Below, in pieces: positions 16,661 to 18,564 of a DNA stretch of 18,564 bases. The notes beneath the pieces were generated by a model, which saw only the letters and a program-made list of their open reading frames with translations, was not told the DNA's origin and ran no database searches. This DNA comes from Thalassiosira profunda (lineage: Eukaryota > Bacillariophyta > Thalassiosirophyceae > Thalassiosirales > Thalassiosiraceae), in NCBI GenBank assembly GCA_036939355.1, contig JALLAP010000747.1, positions 1-18,564 on the forward strand, in the 5' to 3' direction. How positions within the stretch are numbered: position 1 is the stretch's first letter; each line of letters begins with the position of its first letter. Position numbers and translations under genes: made by a program.

Positions 16661-17534
16661 TTAGATGTACGGGAAGCCGTGTCCCGAGACGCTGGCCCCG
16701 GCGATCATGCCACCGATGGCCACCATTGCCTGATAGTCGATTTATTGTCATTGCGATGCGTGAGTATTTGATTGTTAAATGATACAACATACACACACAC
16801 TCTGCACACTTCTACGCACCAACCGTCCGTTCTTGAGCTCCTTCAGCCGCATCTCGTCTTGCTTCGCCGGATCGTTGGGGAACAATCCCAACGGATCGAA
16901 GCCAAAGTCGCCCGGGGCCCGGTCGAACTCGTTCATGTTGCTCAACGCCGCGAGGGTCATGACCTCGGCAAGGCTGATCCACAACAGGATCTGCTTCATG
17001 GACGTGTCGAGGAGGGCGTCGTGGGCGTCGAGGACGTTGGGGATGGCGTCGAAGGAGAATTGCGCGCCGGGGACGCGGACGAACTCGGGCACGACGAGGC
17101 CGACCGTCGCGAGCATGGCCTGGCGGCCGTGCTTGAGCTCCGCCTCGCGGAACCAGTTCATCCACTCGGGCGCCCTCTGTTTTGGATATACATAGAGTAG
17201 AGATAGAGATGAGATTAGTGCACATGATATGTATGATTGTGAAAGTTTGCGAGAGATACGAAATGACGAAGATCTAACGCCACGCCCAAAGCTCTCATCT
17301 CCATGCATTCAATCAAAAGCAGCTCACCTCGGAGAAGCCCACGGGGTCGAAGTCCTTGGACGTCTTCCCCCCGTCGCCCCAGCGGAAGGGCATCGGCTCC
17401 GGGCCCTCCCCGCCGACCAGGCCGTTGGCGAACTCGTTCAGCGCGGTGGCCGAGGTTCGCGCGGGAGCCGTCGGGGCGAAGGCGGCGGCGGCGCCGGCCG
17501 AGGCGGCGAGGAGTGCGGCGGTGAACTTGGCCAT
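16661..17534 (-). CDS. Fucoxanthin-chlorophyll-type light-harvesting protein (LHC superfamily)
   Basis: Three minus-strand exons: 17534-17328, 17176-16820 and 16729-16661. Introns (151 and 90 bp) are GTGAGC...CAG and GTGCGT...CAG. The product is 210 residues. The N-terminus MAKFTAALLAASAGAAAAFAP is a signal peptide plus AFAP plastid-import motif, so the mature protein is thylakoid-bound. Helix 1 is EAELKHGRQAMLATVG, helix 2 is around MKQILLWISLAEVM, and helix 3 is LKELKNGRLAMVAIGGM, completed exactly by joining exons 2 and 3. The E..HGR and E..NGR motifs bind chlorophyll and pair the two helices. VPEFVRVPG and AIPNVLDAHDAL resemble red-lineage Lhcr-type members more than classic Lhcf, but the subfamily is uncertain. 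It binds chlorophyll a/c and carotenoid and feeds a photosystem. It is divergent from a second light-harvesting gene 374 bp away. Confidence 0.93.
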
Positions 17535-17908
17535 GGTTGCTTGTCGAGAGGACGGCGCTCGCTTGTTGTGCAAAAATCCCTTGATCCGGCTGCTTGAAGG
17601 CAATTGCAGAGTGAGAAACAATTTCGTCGTTGAAGTTTGAGCTGAAAAATCATGCCAAGTATGACCAATGCTCGAGATGATCGACGGCCTTTGTTCTGCA
17701 AGGTGCAGTTTCGGGTGCGTGGTAAGATTCACTTCAATAAAAGCTAAGCTTCCACGAAGCCTCCCAAAATCGCTGCAAAGAGTAGAGCAAAGTACGTACG
17801 TACACAGGCAAGCCTGTCGAACTTCAACGAAGCTCAGAGCTCCTCTAGCGCAAGCCATGGGCTCGCATCGCACTCTTCCCCTCTGCTGATCTCGCGCGCC
17901 CAACAACC
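17535..17908. promoter_or_regulatory. Bidirectional promoter between two light-harvesting genes
   Basis: These 374 bp lie between the divergent ATGs. The 11-mer AACTTCAACGA occurs once toward each gene: 17820-17830 on plus and 17627-17637 on minus, ending 78 and 92 bp before the respective start. GTACGTACGTAC (17792-17803) is followed at once by ACAGGC-AA-GCCTGT (17804-17817), both palindromic. Co-regulation by light is likely for such pairs but is inferred. Confidence 0.6.
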
Positions 17909-18564
17909 ATGAAGTCCGCCGCCGCCCTCCTCGCCCTCGCCGCGTCGGCCTCCGCCTTCGCCCCGGCCCCGATCAGTCACAAGAGCACCGCGCTGAATAC
18001 GGTGTGGGACGACTAGTGAGTTTTCCTCGCTGAGAGGAGAAAATCAAAAGTTGCGTGGAGAATGGCTTCGGATGTCGACGTCTATCTCGAGGAAGAGAGA
18101 TGATAAAGCGAGCCCTTGGACGATCAGAAGGGACGGCGCTTATGTGAATATACGAGTCGAAGTCTCGGCTCGTTTTTTTTGGAATGAGGTTCATTGAAAT
18201 CAATCGCACCTCTCTTGGTGGACACATGTTGTGCGAGCACTCGAGGACGGCCTTGCTGATGAAACTGTGGCCCTGTGAATTCGTTGATGATTGCGCGAGG
18301 AAACTGGGGACGTTCCACCGAGCGAGCGTCGGTCCTCGCCACGCGTCATTGGCTTGCAAATCATTTCTATCTCGTTTCAAAAGCTGACCCCCAACTGCCC
18401 TCCCACTCTCAACTTCAACACACACACACAAAACAACAGCATCGGCGGCCAGGACTTCAAGGGGGGCAAGTTCCAATTCGACCCCCTCGGCCTCGCCGAG
18501 ACCTACTCCCCCCTCGTCCCCTTCTTCCGCGAGGCCGAGATCCGCCACGGCCGCACGGCCATGC
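17909..18564 (+). CDS. Second light-harvesting protein, 5' part of gene
   Basis: Exon 1 is 17909-18015 and exon 2 is 18440-18564, cut by the window edge. The 424-bp intron (GTGAGT...CAG) is the longest here, and joining restores a Tyr codon. The N-terminus MKSAAALLALAASASAFAP is again a signal peptide with an AFAP cleavage/import motif. After a short transit region come FQFDPLGLAETYSPLVPFF and then REAEIRHGRTAM, the start of LHC helix 1 with its chlorophyll-binding E..HGR. About 77 residues are seen out of roughly 200 expected. It is a thylakoid antenna protein, clearly different in sequence from its divergent neighbour, so not a recent tandem copy. The intron holds no gene that I can see; a T8 run lies at 18173-18180, a CA-repeat at 18420-18430 and AACTTCAACA at 18411-18420 near its 3' end. 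Confidence 0.92.

Overview
The window looks like nuclear DNA of a photosynthetic alga with a red-lineage secondary plastid, most likely a stramenopile (ochrophyte). The evidence is two divergent fucoxanthin-chlorophyll-type light-harvesting genes. Their N-termini carry a signal peptide ending in an AFAP motif, the plastid-targeting hallmark of such algae. Introns are short GT-AG introns (83-424 bp), gene spacing is tight, and GC is fairly high. I cannot name the species.

Layout: (1) 1-935, minus, the 5' part of an ESCRT-III Snf7/CHMP4 gene running off the left edge. (2) 1788-3731, plus, a protein with eight short Cys/His repeats, a coiled coil and a RING-like C-terminus, followed by decayed copies of its own 3' end. 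(3) 4280-5666, a non-autonomous DNA transposon with near-identical terminal inverted repeats, subterminal CGTTCGTCGAA-type arrays and a 5-bp CACAG target duplication. (4) 6026-7964, plus, a three-exon CPA1 Na+/H+ exchanger. (5) 8027-11998, minus, tail to tail with it, a large intronless Dicer-like protein. (6) 12178-12480, plus, head to head with Dicer, a small two-helix membrane protein. (7) 13056-15735, minus, a paralogue of gene 2 that shares the Cys/His repeats, linker and upstream region but has a different C-terminus (two membrane helices plus coiled coil), broken by an apparent frameshift. (8) 16661-17534 (minus) and 17909-18564 (plus, cut by the right edge), the two divergent light-harvesting genes.

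The most striking item is the Dicer-like gene. It has recognisable DUF283-like, Platform, PAZ and two RNase III regions and no helicase. It also carries a predicted two-helix membrane hairpin with a Cys-containing loop between Platform and PAZ. The first RNase III domain keeps all four catalytic acidic residues, while the second appears to have lost all four. This suggests a membrane-tethered Dicer with a single active cleavage centre.

The two Cys/His-repeat paralogues face each other across about 11 kb as old inverted repeats, and their C-termini have been exchanged or rebuilt. Otherwise the genes look like an ordinary compact set of unrelated nuclear genes (membrane trafficking, ion exchange, RNA silencing, light harvesting); no operon-like joint function is implied.
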